A stretch of 64,000 nt of DNA from positions 124,001 to 188,000 of the forward strand of contig JAMWFC010000025.1 of assembly GCA_027475525.1 (NCBI GenBank), in the 5' to 3' direction. Every line of letters starts with the position of its first letter. Position 1 is the first letter of the stretch. Shown one piece after another: positions 50,852 to 62,540 of this stretch. Source of the DNA: Macrolepiota albuminosa (Eukaryota; Basidiomycota; Agaricomycetes; Agaricales; Agaricaceae). Below the pieces are notes generated by a model. That model was not told the DNA's origin. It was given only the letters and a program-made list of their open reading frames with translations, and searched no databases. A program made the translations under genes and the position numbers.

Positions 50852-53524
50852 TCAGAAGCTTATATATGAAGACTTGTCAGCTATTAAACGAAGCGAAGTA
50901 AATGATCGCGACCCACCTTTCTCCCCAACTATATATGCAATTGCTGTGATGTTGTCAGACCATCAGGCAAAAGCATGCAGATGGACTGCTCACCTTGTGT
51001 GTGTGTAGCAATTTGGAGAGGTATGATTGAGATATCAGCGATTCGAAGGTTCTTTGTACCGTATACCTTCAGTTCCGGATCTACCACACCTTGTTTTTCC
51101 CTCGGTAGCATAGAACACGTTCCCAAGCTATCTATAAAGAAATGAGTTGACAAGACTATAAGTAGCAGAACCGAGTCCATACGCCAGCTCGTGCTCAGAG
51201 TATCCTTGATATATTCTAATTGGCAGGCGACCTTGAGGAGGACACAATGGGCGGCTAGGTTGTCGCGTACCTCTGAGTTCCTCATCACTTCTATATAGAG
51301 AGCCTGGCTGCAGCTCTTCTCCAACGTATGCAGACTTCATGGGTTCTGTCTGTGCCAGGGTTCTAATGTATTTGATTCCCTGGATTAAAACGTCCATATC
51401 TGAGAGCAAGTCAACCCTACTACAAATTTAATCCACAAATGGCCGAACCGGAATCTCTCTCAAAGTACTTGGGGTCAATATCAGGATCATCTCGAGGGCT
51501 GTTAGTCCTTGAGTGCTAATTGAAAACATTAGGAAGGCGTATTGGTCGCGATGAAAGACAAACAATTGTCCCCCGTGACAAGGGATGTGGAAGGAAAGCC
51601 AATAATGTGTAATAGGTCTTGTCTCCTTCGGGCTTTACTAAATCCAAGAGGCCATTTGGTTAATTCAGGCTCCAGGGGAAAACCAGGTACTTACGTTCTA
51701 AAGAAAATAGCATAGGAAGAGAAGCGATCTCAATGTCGGGGGATCCCTTTGAGCGCAAAGTATCAAGTTGTATGTCAATTTGTTCTTGCAACCCAGGATT
51801 GATTCCTGGGGTATTCCTGAAGTTGTCGATGTCTTTCTCTATCTTTGCGACAACAGTGGACGCATCGGTAGTTTTTATATCGTTCAATCCAAAGAAAGCA
51901 AAACTAGACAACCCTTTCCTCAAGGGGCCTTCGCCTTCAGCGCTTGTGATAGTCATCAGAGCTCTAAAATAAAGATAACAGGAAGTAAACATTGAGACGA
52001 ACTATGATTCTGCTGCTGTCTGAGCCACCTCGGGTTTCTGGAGAGAGTCAAATGTCTGGTGCTTGGCAGAAGGATCAAGTTCATATGAGACCGCGACAAA
52101 AATGTGATCTTGCAGGTTCTCTCCAACGCCTGGAAGCTCGAGTTTGGTTTCAACACCAATCCTAGACAGTACAGCAGAGTTTCCGATGCCGGACGATTCG
52201 AGAATTTGAGGATTTTTAATCGTCCTGCACAGCGCTCAGAACGATAAATACAGGTTCCAATCGAGTTATCTACCCTGCGCTTAAAATGACCTCTTTGTCA
52301 GCACTGATGATATATTTCGTGTTCTGGTGGATGAATTCTACACCGGTCGCAACGAGGCTTCCTATATTGTCGTTTGGCGCGAAAAGGACGCGGAAGACCA
52401 GGGCTTGTGTAAGGACCTGACAAGATGACTATTAAATGTCGTCCGAATGATATATGACACCCACCGTCAAGTTTGGGCGATCTTGTATAGGAACCAGGTA
52501 TGCCGTCATCGAGGTAGAACGATTCCATGTCTTAGGGTCTATAGTTGAAGAAGGGAACCATACTCCATTGACCTAGTCAATTGTCAGTTTGACTTCTGAT
52601 TGTGATTTAATAAGCATCATTAGATTACTATGTTGCCATCCACCTACGCTAGCTAGTACCTCTAGCGTAGGTGGATGACAACATAGTAATATAGTAATTA
52701 GAGAAGTCTTACCTCCCCTTGATAAGGATCATGTAGGGCTGTGATTCCCATATTCAAAAAGGTGTTCCTCAAAATAGCATCAATCGTATGAGCATGAGGA
52801 GGAATGGTGGTCTGAAGGGGACCGGAAGAACCTCGATCATCGCCATATGTATGAGGAAAATGGTCAGCCACTTCTTTCGATGGCGGATGAAATCTATCAA
52901 GGAAATCAGGAATAGTTGTAGGAACCATCGGCAGAGGGAAACCTAACTGTTCTATTTTTCTTGAGTAACGGTGAAACTCATTCCAGTTCCACCCACGATT
53001 TCCCAGTCTTTCCAAAACATCGATATCAATGGCAGGAGGCAAAGTCCACTCGAGAAAATTGATACAAGAGCTTCCACCTTGTCACCAGACATTCATAACG
53101 GCCATATATAGCCACGAAGTAAAAAGGAATTACCAAGACCTTTGCCACGAGACCATGGAATTTCTCTGCCGTTAGAATACTTTTGCTTCGTAGTCACAAA
53201 TCCCCAATCATACTACAATTGTCAAGTGCTTTGAGTAACAGTCATGAAGGCGAGACCTACTTTAGGGTTACCGAGTTGCCTGCCATATGGAGCTGGGACC
53301 AAAGTCATTGGGTCATTCATCGTGTTGTCGCCAGCCTCAAGGACAGCCACGGTAAACGAAGGATTCTCAGAAAGGCGTGCCGCAAGGGCGAGACCTGCGG
53401 TCTACCACGGACATGCTCGATCCAAGAAGTAAAAGAAGGATAACTGGTAAAGACTCACACCTCCGCCAACGATGACAAAGTCGTAGGCTTTGCCTAAAAC
53501 ATCAGACACATTCGCAGTAATCAT
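50852..53524 (-). CDS. GMC-family FAD oxidoreductase (aryl-alcohol/alcohol oxidase-like)
   Basis: A flavoenzyme oxidising alcohols or sugars. First exons: complement(52713..53077, 53134..53212, 53261..53401, 53459..53524); further exons follow to the stop at 50852. The N-terminus AYDFVIVGGGTAGLALAARL is the FAD dinucleotide fold, then VLEAGD. The GMC signature 1 region is WSRGKGLGGSSCINF. The signature 2 region is GTIKNPQILESSGIG. The catalytic pair looks intact: splicing across 51132-51178 creates STSWHSLGTCSMLPR (His), and IIPLQIATHTQ carries the second His. GVVDPELKVYGTKNLRIAD is the C-terminal GMC block. No signal peptide is visible, so it may be intracellular. A 140-bp intron (52573-52712) contains a hairpin element. 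The junction near 51960-52020 could not be joined cleanly, and the last possible intron (36 bp) is uncertain. Substrate is unknown. Confidence 0.88.
52624..52690. repeat. Hairpin element (29-bp arms) inside a GMC intron
   Basis: Left arm 52624-52652 and right arm 52662-52690 are reverse complements with one mismatch in 29, with a 9-base loop. It lies within the intron 52573-52712, which is 140 bp long while the other introns measured in this island are mostly 50-65 bp. A MITE-like insertion or folded-back repeat is likely. Confidence 0.9.
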
Positions 53525-54040
53525 TTCAAATGATCGGACTAGTCCTCAGTAATCTGCGCGCGTCCTGGAGAAGGGTTGAGATACATTTCGGTCACGGACG
53601 TGGAGCCATTTTATAAGATCGAGTTCTAAATTGCCAGGCCGTCACCATAGCCGCGCGACAATGGATTTAGCTACCAAATGTGGTTGTCAATCAGATCACC
53701 TGAATCACTGATTGACGTTTGAATGTGTCAACTTTTCTAAGGAAGAAATCAGCTCCGTGTACTTGTTTGAAATATTCTCACAGGATACTGAAAACCAGCA
53801 ATTTATAATCTATCAAGGAATCTGGAGGAAGCGAAAAAAGATTAGGTTCACTTACATAAGTGGTCATACGACAACAATGACACACGGCCAGAAGTATCAG
53901 CGTGTAGACATCTTCACAAAAACCATTCGAATGGTTTTGGCAGATTGTCAGTGCTCAGCTTGTCAATGCGCAAAGATAGATTATTCGAGCAATGGAAACA
54001 ATCTGCATTCCAAAATACCCAACAGCGACGGTCTACATTC
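53525..54040. other. Intergenic region between GMC oxidoreductase and carboxypeptidase
   Basis: Upstream region of the GMC gene and 3' flank of the carboxypeptidase. I see no gene or repeat in it. Confidence 0.5.
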
Positions 54041-56170
54041 TTAAAGCTCTTCATTGGCCAACCAGCTGTTAATAAGTGCCAAGGCTTCCTTTGGTTTATC
54101 ATAAGGCACCTGAAACCAACGTGAGCAAAACCAGACACTAACAAAACGAAAACAGGAGATCACTTACCATATGTCCAGCTCCCTCCACCGTAGCAAACCT
54201 CAACCCCCTTGCGCTCCTCGTCAAGCCCGCCATTTTTCCGTCAACTTTCCAAACACTCAACTCTTGTTCAGCAAAGTCCTGCTGCCCACTCCAATCAAGC
54301 GCTCTCGTCCAGCGTTCATTGCCTACCCAATTACATATCCAATCATATGACCCTACGTAGATCAAGACGCGAACATTACGTTCAAGAAGCGCTGCAATGT
54401 GTAGAGGCGTCGCGGTTTTCTGTTGGTCATTCGAGGCGTCGAAGGCGAGGGCAACAGGATCGGAGCAGATAGAGTATTGTGCTGGAACGGAGGGGTCAAC
54501 GCCGAGCAGGGAACGGGTACTAGTACTGTTGAGGTAGTTTGTAATGTGTCTGGTCACCGGATAGCAGAGGTCGCCCGGTTCACCTTCGCAGTCTTTAGTG
54601 ATATCATATGGGTTCTTGCCTAAGAGGCAAAGGGATGTTGAAAGACGAGATAGTGGCATTGTAATTAGTAAACGAACCCGTTGCATAGAAAGGAGCTGAA
54701 AATGCTCCCTCACAAAAATCGTATGCAGCGCGACAGTTGATCTCATCGACTATATCTGTGCAGGACTCTTTAATCCATTTCTCACAACGCGGGATCTGCA
54801 CGTGCGAAATGTTAGAACAAGAAATAGCTGCTGCAGTGAAAGTACGAACAATCTTCTTGAGGTGAACACAAGAACTGAAACAAACTTTAAGAACCAATAA
54901 ATGACAAAATCTATAGACTCACGCGATGTCTACGATCGGCTGCACAGAAGCTGCAGTACAAACCATATCGTAGTACGACAGGATCGTGCTTAGCATGTCA
55001 GTCCATCCATTTCCTATAAAAGTTGACTTTACTATGCAATCTAATTCTCGAGTATGGGCCATACCAATGATAATAGAAGTGAGGTTGATCGGGGTCAAGC
55101 CCGCCTCCACAAGACGGGCATTTTGATCGTACACTTCAGACGCGAATAGAGGTATATATCGACCCTGAAAATGGAATGGAAATGAGTAACATGTGAGAGG
55201 GACATTGTGACTTTCTGCGCGAACATACACCATATGACTCTCCGGCCATGTGGAATGCCCTACCCTTGAATTTGCTAAAGTTTTCAAAGAAAATGGCGAC
55301 AAAGACAGCTATGTCGACCGCGGCATCTTCGGACGTACCCTGTAGAAATATAACAAATGATACTGACAGAGATCCTGAGTAATATGAGGAGTTCATACCA
55401 CAAATTCGCCATAATCCGCGTAGGAGTATCCAACACCAATGGGTTGATCAACAAAAAATACATTGGCATTTGAATTCCATGCCTCATTAAAGTATTTCGT
55501 GCCGTTTGCGTCGGAGATCCTGCATGGTCCTGTAATGGAGAAGAGATATTATACACGCATATTAACACGAAGGAGTAGCTTACCGAGCTCCATAAATACA
55601 GCAAGAGACGAAGAACACCCGGGACCTAGTTATAATTGAATAAGACAACGCTCTCGAAGCACTTCATTTCACTCTCGCCTCCTGTCGTCCAGAAAATTAC
55701 ATCGTCCTTATCGGGATCTCTTCTACTCTCAAAAAAGTAGAAGAAAAGATGCCGTGCCTCGATGTCAATATAACCGGTATACGAACTAGAATGGGAAATC
55801 AACTAGTATGTCAAACGGAAACTGATACAACAGTATCAAAGTGAGAAACTCACTTCACGCCTCCGTCACAGAACTTCGCTTTCTTAATCCGGATGGAATG
55901 AGCAGGGAAAGCCGGATGGCTCAGGAGCGCATATTCATTCTCTGAGAGTGTGGAAAGATCGTCGAAGGGGGTGAACAGACCGTCGTCATAGACCTGATGA
56001 TTCTGGCTAACAAGAGGCGCATGAAAGCCACGACTCTTCCCTCCTAAGGAGACAGGCCCCTTGGACCGAGCGATTGGGATTTCTAGGAACTTTTGTGAAG
56101 CAGATCCAATTACTGCAAAAAATGATAGAAGTGCAGCAAACAGATTTGGCTTCCTAAACACTTGGACCAT
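54041..56170 (-). CDS. Serine carboxypeptidase, peptidase family S10, with a frameshift
   Basis: Removes C-terminal residues from peptides, in the vacuole or secreted. Exon 1 (55854-56170) encodes a signal sequence (MVQVFRKPNLFAALLSFFAV) and a propeptide. Downstream are the oxyanion-hole motif TGGPGCSSSLAVFMELGPC, NVFFVDQPIGVGYSY, catalytic Ser in HMAGESYGGRYIPLF, IIGNGWTDM, catalytic Asp in VLIYVGSYDWICNW, and catalytic His in FATVEGAGHMVPYDKP. The protein ends INSWLANEEL at 54041. About ten short introns are needed. Two oddities: exon 2 (55679-55784) lacks one base between the CATCTTTTC and TAC codons, shifting the frame. The next intron (55626-55678) has a GC donor. With the shift taken literally the protein stops early, so this is either a recent pseudogene or a sequence error. 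All catalytic residues are otherwise intact. Confidence 0.88.
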
Positions 56171-56565
56171 TCCGACGACGGGGAAGAAAGGAATTTCGTT
56201 TGTGGGAAGGTTGTTTGCAGTTGAAGTTGGACAGGGTCGGACAGATAACTCTTATCCCAATCCCCATTTGGATATAGATTAGATCGGTCGAACCGGCAAT
56301 TGCGTCTCATTGTCTGGCGACGAAGGACCGCGCTTAAAACCCACATCGCTCCTACTATCCGTCAATTAGGTGAATTTGAAGTATCTCGAAATATTCAACG
56401 TGGGTTTCTAATCTATCCTTGAAGGCTAGGTAAAGCCTACGAGTAGCCCCCCACGCGATTCGCGCCCATATTTACGCGGGCAATATATTGTCATATATAT
56501 TCGCCTTTCGGTGTCAAGTTACTGGAGACACTATTGGTGACTCTTAGACGCAACCTCGTGGATGC
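56171..56565. promoter_or_regulatory. Shared divergent promoter region of carboxypeptidase and WDR59 genes
   Basis: 395 bp between two divergent start codons, so it must hold upstream control sequence for both genes. The sequence CGCGGGCAATATATTGTCATATATATTCG near 56474 contains AT-rich TATA-like words. No specific factor site is claimed. Confidence 0.5.
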
Positions 56566-59500
56566 ATGTCCGAGCCGTCGTCACAAGCTCGTTCCTTAGA
56601 TGATGCGCACACATGGAAGAGGAGCAGCTTAGACTTAGTACAACATTCCTCACTCTCTAACACGACCCCCAGTCTTGCTTCTAGCCATGAGTGGCACCGA
56701 AATCCCGTGTTTGCACCACCTGCGAGTCTGCTGAATTCTCGACGGTCGTCACTTGTTCAACCGGATTTGGAACGATGCGGGAAGAGACGTGGGAGAAGGG
56801 TGGAAGTTGCAGAGCAGGTTGCAACTGAGCCTACCTCTCCCGAAGATGGTACGAACTTCCGAAGGAGTTTGGAGATCGACATGAAGGGTCTTGTTGGGGA
56901 TGCAGTAGGAAATGTATGCCGACTTCTTCTACCCTACGAAACTGGACTGACTTATTTCCAGATGAGCATTAGTCCTTCCTCGCGTGATATTGTGTTAGCT
57001 GCGTCAGTTTCTGAAAATTCCAAATTCCAAGTTGGAAGTCTAACTTTCCGTTCCATAGCCGTCGAGGGCTTTTTATCATAGACTTAAAAGCACCACTCGA
57101 GATACCTCGGTTCCTTCCGCAGGGAGGTACATGGGATGTAGCTGATGTACAATGGAACCCTCATCCATCCCGTGCAGAATATATCGTGTCCACGTCGAGC
57201 GAGAAACTGTGGGTACTCTCACGTTCTCTCCAGTTTCTTCTTTTTCTCACACCTTCCTACGTAGGCTGATCTGGAATCTTCTGTTGGTGGGGAAAACATC
57301 CATAGATTTTATTCTTCAAGCCCATTATCGTGCCATCATAGGCTGATCTGGAATCTTCTGTTGGTGGGGAAAACATCCATAGATTTTATTCTTCAAGCCC
57401 ATTATCGTGCCATCACCGATATCAACTGGCATACCACCGAGTGTGACATTGTCATCAGTACAGGGATTGACTCATGGTTGTGGGCATGGGATCTACGGGA
57501 GACGCGAAAGCCGATATTTGGCCTCTCTGCGTTCAAAGGTAGCATATATCATACCTTTCTCAGTTTATTTTGGATGTTAATCTATGTTCTAGCTGGTGGT
57601 ACTCAAGTCAAATGGAATCGTCAAGACGCGAATATCATTGCTTCATCACACGCAGACGAGGTGCTCATCTGGGACCGTCGAGTACGTTCTTGCGACACAC
57701 CTTCATATTGACTCCACTCTCAAGGAAATTCTATCAGAAAGGTTCTCTCCCCATCAAGTCCATCGAGGCTCACAGTGCGAAGATTTACGGTATTGATTGG
57801 GCACACGACCGACGGGATGAACTCGTCACCTGCTCCCTCGATAAGACTATAAAAATATGGGACACTTCCACTGAGGATCTCGAACCAAAATCGACTATAC
57901 ACACCACATACCCTATGTGGCGTGCTCGTACGCTTCCTTTTGGACGTGGCGTCCTGAGTCTTGCACAACGCGGTGACACTGCACTTGAGATGTACGCCGC
58001 AGGCAAGACAGATATGCCCGTAGAGCGATTTGAGGGTCATACTGACGTGGTCAAAGAGTTTGTGTGGAGAAGGGGCGGAGAAGACGAGTACCAGCTTATC
58101 ACCTGGTCGAAAGACCGCACATTACGTTTCTGGCCAGTTGAGCCTGAAGTCATGGAGGTGCATACATTCCATGTCTGTTCTTGTATTTCTCTTTTCACTT
58201 TTCATTACAGCAAGTTGGCCACGCTGTCGCACCTCAGAGAGAACGGCGTTCTTCACAGAGCTCACAGAGCGGACGCTCACCCAGCATCTCCTACCGCAAT
58301 CCACCTGAAGGCACCGAGTATCTCCCCGTACTTTCCGCCCCCGTTGGTCACCGCTCAATCCTAGCCGAAGTGCGTGCCCCATTGCCTCCACGCCCAATCC
58401 CACATGCGGGTGCGCGTAGCCAAGGCGGCACCATGAGTCGTGGTGGACCGAATAACAACTCAACGCGGAACCCAATGGACGCAATCACTTGGCTTTCGAT
58501 CGTGAAGGTCGGCGGACGTAGGGGGAGTAGTGACGGTGGGCCTGGAGATAGCGGGGAGAGATCGAGAGTACGAGAGAAGCTGTTGGAGGGGCAAAGTAAC
58601 ACGAGCGTTGATAGGGTTGATGGTGGCCAATTGGATTCAGGAGTAGATGGTGACGATGAGAGGGAGATGGAGATGGAGAAGAGGAAGAGAAGCGAGAGTA
58701 GGACTCGGGGCGAGGGAGAAGTGAGTCAGAGTCAAACCCAGACGTTACAGGAGGAGTACGTTGTATATCGTCCCCTGACCCTAGTAACATGCTGATGGTT
58801 TTCAGGATAACTTCCGTACTGAAGAAACTGCACCCGATCAAGGTTAATCTCGAGAAGGTGAGGAATGGACTCTGCGTCTTTCCTATTCCTGACCTCACTG
58901 ATAATAATTCTCAGCATGATCTTACGAAGAAGCGAACTTGCACTCTGGGGTTGCATGGACCATGGGGCGGAACTACCTCTGTCTTCATCCGTGTGACTTT
59001 CACCTTCCCCCGCGATTATCCACAAGCGACTCACTCAGCCGGCACACCCACTGTGGAAATCGAGCGTAACCCTCTTATCTCCCTTAAAGACCGTGCGTTT
59101 ATGCTTCGACGCCTTGCTGTCCTTCGAGAACAACGTCCTTGTCTGGAAAGTTGCCTGAGGTTCCTGCTTTTCCGTGATAACGATCGTCTAGGTGTGCCTA
59201 CTCTGATGGAGTCTGAATCTTCCTCGTCCGAAGGTGAAGAACATGCGGCCTCTGCTGGGAGACGAAAGAATAAGGATGTATCACCCACAACTCTTAGAAC
59301 TGTGAAAAATCTTGTCGAACCGAGGACCTCACAGGGAACGTTTGGACCCAATGGTAGGTCTCAAGCAGATTCATTCATAGGTTATCTCATCCCCCTTCAT
59401 CTATAGGTGAATTGATCTGCTTCTTCCGCGCCCCAACACGTATCGTGAAGAATGTTTTGCGTGGATTGTCAGACTCACCAGCAACCCCTTCAGAAGAACC

Positions 59501-61511
59501 GGTTTCTACCCCTCCCCCTCCGGCAGATCCTGCTCCAGCTCCTCGCATGTTCCAATCCCCTTCCCTGCTCTCCGACGCCGTCAGACGCCTTAGCCTTTCT
59601 GCAAAGGATCGCCAGCAAAAGGTAGCTGATATGCGACGCCTTGGCGATCGCCATAATATTCTACGCATCATGACAAATTTGCTCACGCTGCAGCCTAAGC
59701 CCAAGTCGGCCCAAGGATCAGAGATAGGTGAAAGACGGCCACTTGGGGATTTGTTGAAAAGCTATGCCCTCCTTTCAGCCCCTCCCCGCAGCACCGTGTT
59801 TTTGGGGCCCACGACCAACATTGCAGGCGGTGATCGTAAGGTAGCGGAAGATTATGTATTTGGAGATGCGGAAGACGTCGGTCAGCCGCCCGAGTCTGGA
59901 TGTGGGGGTGGTTTAAAAGAGGTGTGCGCAAAAAACGCAAGATTTGCGAAACGACACGGGCGATATGACCATGAACGTGCATTTAGAATGCTGCAGGCCT
60001 TTGTTCCTCCGCCTTCGCATACAATAGCGGCATTTGATCCGCTTGCAGTTCGGGTTATCATAGGACTGTACGTTCACTACCCGCGGTATCTTGTCACTGA
60101 CTCCTTGCGTGTCTACAGATACGACGATTTCTCAAGAAACAAAGACATACAAATGCTAGCAATGCTATCTGTACTTCTTCTTCAAACCCATGACCTGATG
60201 TTCTCGAATACCCCCACAACCGCTACTATTGGAGAAATTACCCTTCCTGCAGCGAATCGAGCATGTGGCGGAGAAGACTACTTCAGTCTCACTCCTCAAA
60301 GCCCCCAAAATGCAAGGCCACCCATTTGTCCTCGTAGACCTTCCACCCCCACTGTCCCTCAACAACCCGGTACCTCAGTTCCGTCTTCAACTTCCTCTCG
60401 TGGCTCGTGGTCCACCTTATTTAACACAGGATCTATGCGACAGTTCATGAGTGGAGTGCAGGACTCACTAAAGGAAGGCTTGAATCTCCCCCTTGAAGGA
60501 TCTACCAGCATCAGTTCCACTCTTGCGAATCCTCACATCGCAACGCGGCCGCGCATTCACCTGTCCGTCAAGCTTGATTCTGCAAAAAGTTCTCTAGAAA
60601 GCATCCGTAGGCAGCACGGGAAAGAGCAAGGATTCCTCAGTTCAGAACCGAAGTCGCCTATTTCCCCAATCACCGCTGTCGCATCAAAATCTTGGAGCGA
60701 GACAGGACCCCATCCGCTAAAGCTGTCCCCTTCTTTTTCTTCGGCTTCCACTGGACATACTCGACGGACACCCTTAGCACAAATTAGTGACCCCAACAAT
60801 GCTCGCGTCGATGACAAAAAACGAAGGATTGTCTTCAAATCAACGACTGAAGTTGGCCCCGAAACGTTCGTCGTGATACCTGACATCCCCTCTTTCTGAC
60901 TAACACCCTCTTTTAAGACGTTCTAATCTGTTTAATGAGAACTTCCTACAGCAGCTTAGGCTGCACGTTCGTTTTTATGCAGATCTCATGTGTAGATGGC
61001 AACTATACCACAAACGTCTAGAACTCCTAAAGTCAGTCAAGAGACAAATCACACCTCTCGATAAAAACCGGAAGCTTACCATTGGTTTGTCCGATCAGTT
61101 CTACGATACTGTACTACATTTTACAGTCATCTTAATACAGGACTTGTCCGGACGTGCACGAGATGTTCAATGGCTTTGCCACCAAATGCCAATCACTGCA
61201 CATCATGTACTGCATCCTGCTCAATGGCAAAGTGCAGCGTCTGTCGACTTCCGGTCAAGGGTGGGTTTAAGATTGTCAATCCTTGGTTAACGCCTGTTGA
61301 CGAATGCCAACCAGGATTGTCCAAAAGCTGCCTACAATGCTTTCATGTTACACATATATCTTGTTGGAGTGAGCTTGATGTACCCATATGTCCCACAGGT
61401 TGCGGATGTTTCTGTAATGGCATTGAGGAGACGCAGACGCGGCCGTCTAGTCGCCATGGCCCAACCTTGTCTCCGCCATCAGCACAATTAATTTTATCGT
61501 CTTTCACCTGA
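56566..61511 (+). CDS. WDR59/Mtc5 (Sea3)-type GATOR2/SEA complex subunit
   Basis: A scaffold subunit of the complex that relays amino-acid status to TORC1 at the vacuole membrane. Model: join(56566..56913, 56962..57002, 57059..57208, 57342..57538, 57593..57681, 57738..58157, 58211..58755, 58806..58857, 58915..59353, 59407..60067, 60119..60869, 60952..61084, 61141..61260, 61315..61511), 1380 residues in frame. N-terminal WD40 repeats, about 125-410: ADVQWNPHPSRAEYIVSTSS, DINWHTTECDIVISTGID, IYGIDWAHDRRDELVTCSLD, VKEFVWRRGGEDEYQLITWS. RWD domain, about 595-715: HGPWGGTTSVFIRVTFTFPR, YPQATHSAGTPTVEI. Then VCAKNARFAKRHGRYDHER and IQMLAMLSVLLLQTH. The C-terminal RING-like zinc domain runs TCTRC ... 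CTSCT ... CSVCRLPVKGLSKSCLQC, then CFHVTHISCW and CPTGCGC. The RWD plus RING combination points to WDR59/Mtc5 rather than WDR24. A 77-bp duplication disturbs exon 4. The exon 11/12 junction is the least certain. Confidence 0.9.
57262..57415. repeat. Perfect 77-bp tandem duplication across a WDR59 splice acceptor
   Basis: 57262-57338 is repeated exactly at 57339-57415. The unit starts with the acceptor TAG and includes the first 74 bases of exon 4. Read through, the first copy leads to a stop (RAIIG*), while the second continues correctly (RAITDINWHT). Collapsing the two restores an ordinary intron with a pyrimidine-rich acceptor. Confidence 0.95.
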
Positions 61512-62368
61512 TACCTGTAGGATCTAGAAATTGTATGTTGTATAATAGCGCTTAATTAGTTCCAGCCATAGTTCTGTCACCTGCATTCATAACGCTTTCT
61601 TTACTTCATAATTTCGCAATATTCAATGTAGTGTTTCCAATCTTTGTGACATTCTTACTTCGGACGAGTCTATTCTAAGTTTTACCCCAATGTTTAAGTA
61701 TTAGAAGGGCGCCGACGATGCTACTTCAACATACAACTGCCTATAGGAGTTTTATTTGATGTTCCTTAGTAAGTTCAATGGAAAATTCACGAGTCACCAG
61801 TAGGTATATTGAATGAGTAGAAATGTAGCACTGCTGGTAGCAGAACCTGTTTTCTCTAGAAAAAGAGACAAGGAAAGCTGTCATGCTCCTTCCATGTTGT
61901 TTTTCCTTAGGAAATATGTAGGCATTTTCTTATCACAATAGTCACAAAAATTTATACCTTTTTCTGAACTGTTTCTGAAATGAAAATCATATTTCTTTAT
62001 CATGTTGCTGGCAGAAATAGTATGGAAATCTTTAAAAAATTCCATTGCATGTTTATTTCAGAAAATCATATTAAGCTTTTCAACAAGCATTGAAAGCTAT
62101 CATGTATTTCTTTTCATTTCTACTTAAAATTTTATCTTTTTTAATGGAAAAAGCCATTGAACAAAAGAAATATCCCTTTTTCATCAATAGGGATGGGCCG
62201 CTGCAGTGCACGGCAATACCGAGGTCTACAGTAGAGTTTTGTCAATGACTGTTTATAAAATTGAATAGTCAAAAAGAGACCAATAACACAATTACTAAAG
62301 CAGAGAAAGAAATTTTAGCTACTATTTATATGAAACTTGAGCTCAAATTTAAATGAGTTGAGCTTTTG
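61512..62368. other. AT-rich intergenic sequence after WDR59
   Basis: No gene seen. Composition becomes strongly AT-rich with poly-T/A runs from about 61.9 kb, marking the transition from gene island to repeat-rich DNA. Confidence 0.5.
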
Positions 62369-62540
62369 TGTAACAATGTATGAGTTGAGTTCAGTTCTTT
62401 AGTGTTCCAAGTGCGTATGACCCAATTCTATAGCAAGAATGGCAACTACACAAGCATAGGGACTGGTAAAGGATAAAGACTAAAGAGTTACTATAACAAG
62501 TGTGACCAAATCATAGGCTGTGACAGCCTACTCTGTTACA
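62369..62540 (-). repeat. Candidate short LTR (172 bp)
   Basis: Starts TGTAACA and ends TGTTACA, a perfect 7-bp inverted terminus in LTR form (TG...CA). Immediately to the right, the minus strand reads AAAGGAGGGTA, a purine run placed like the polypurine tract of a minus-strand element. Its length fits a Copia-type or a small non-autonomous LTR element. The partner LTR is not in the window. Confidence 0.45.
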
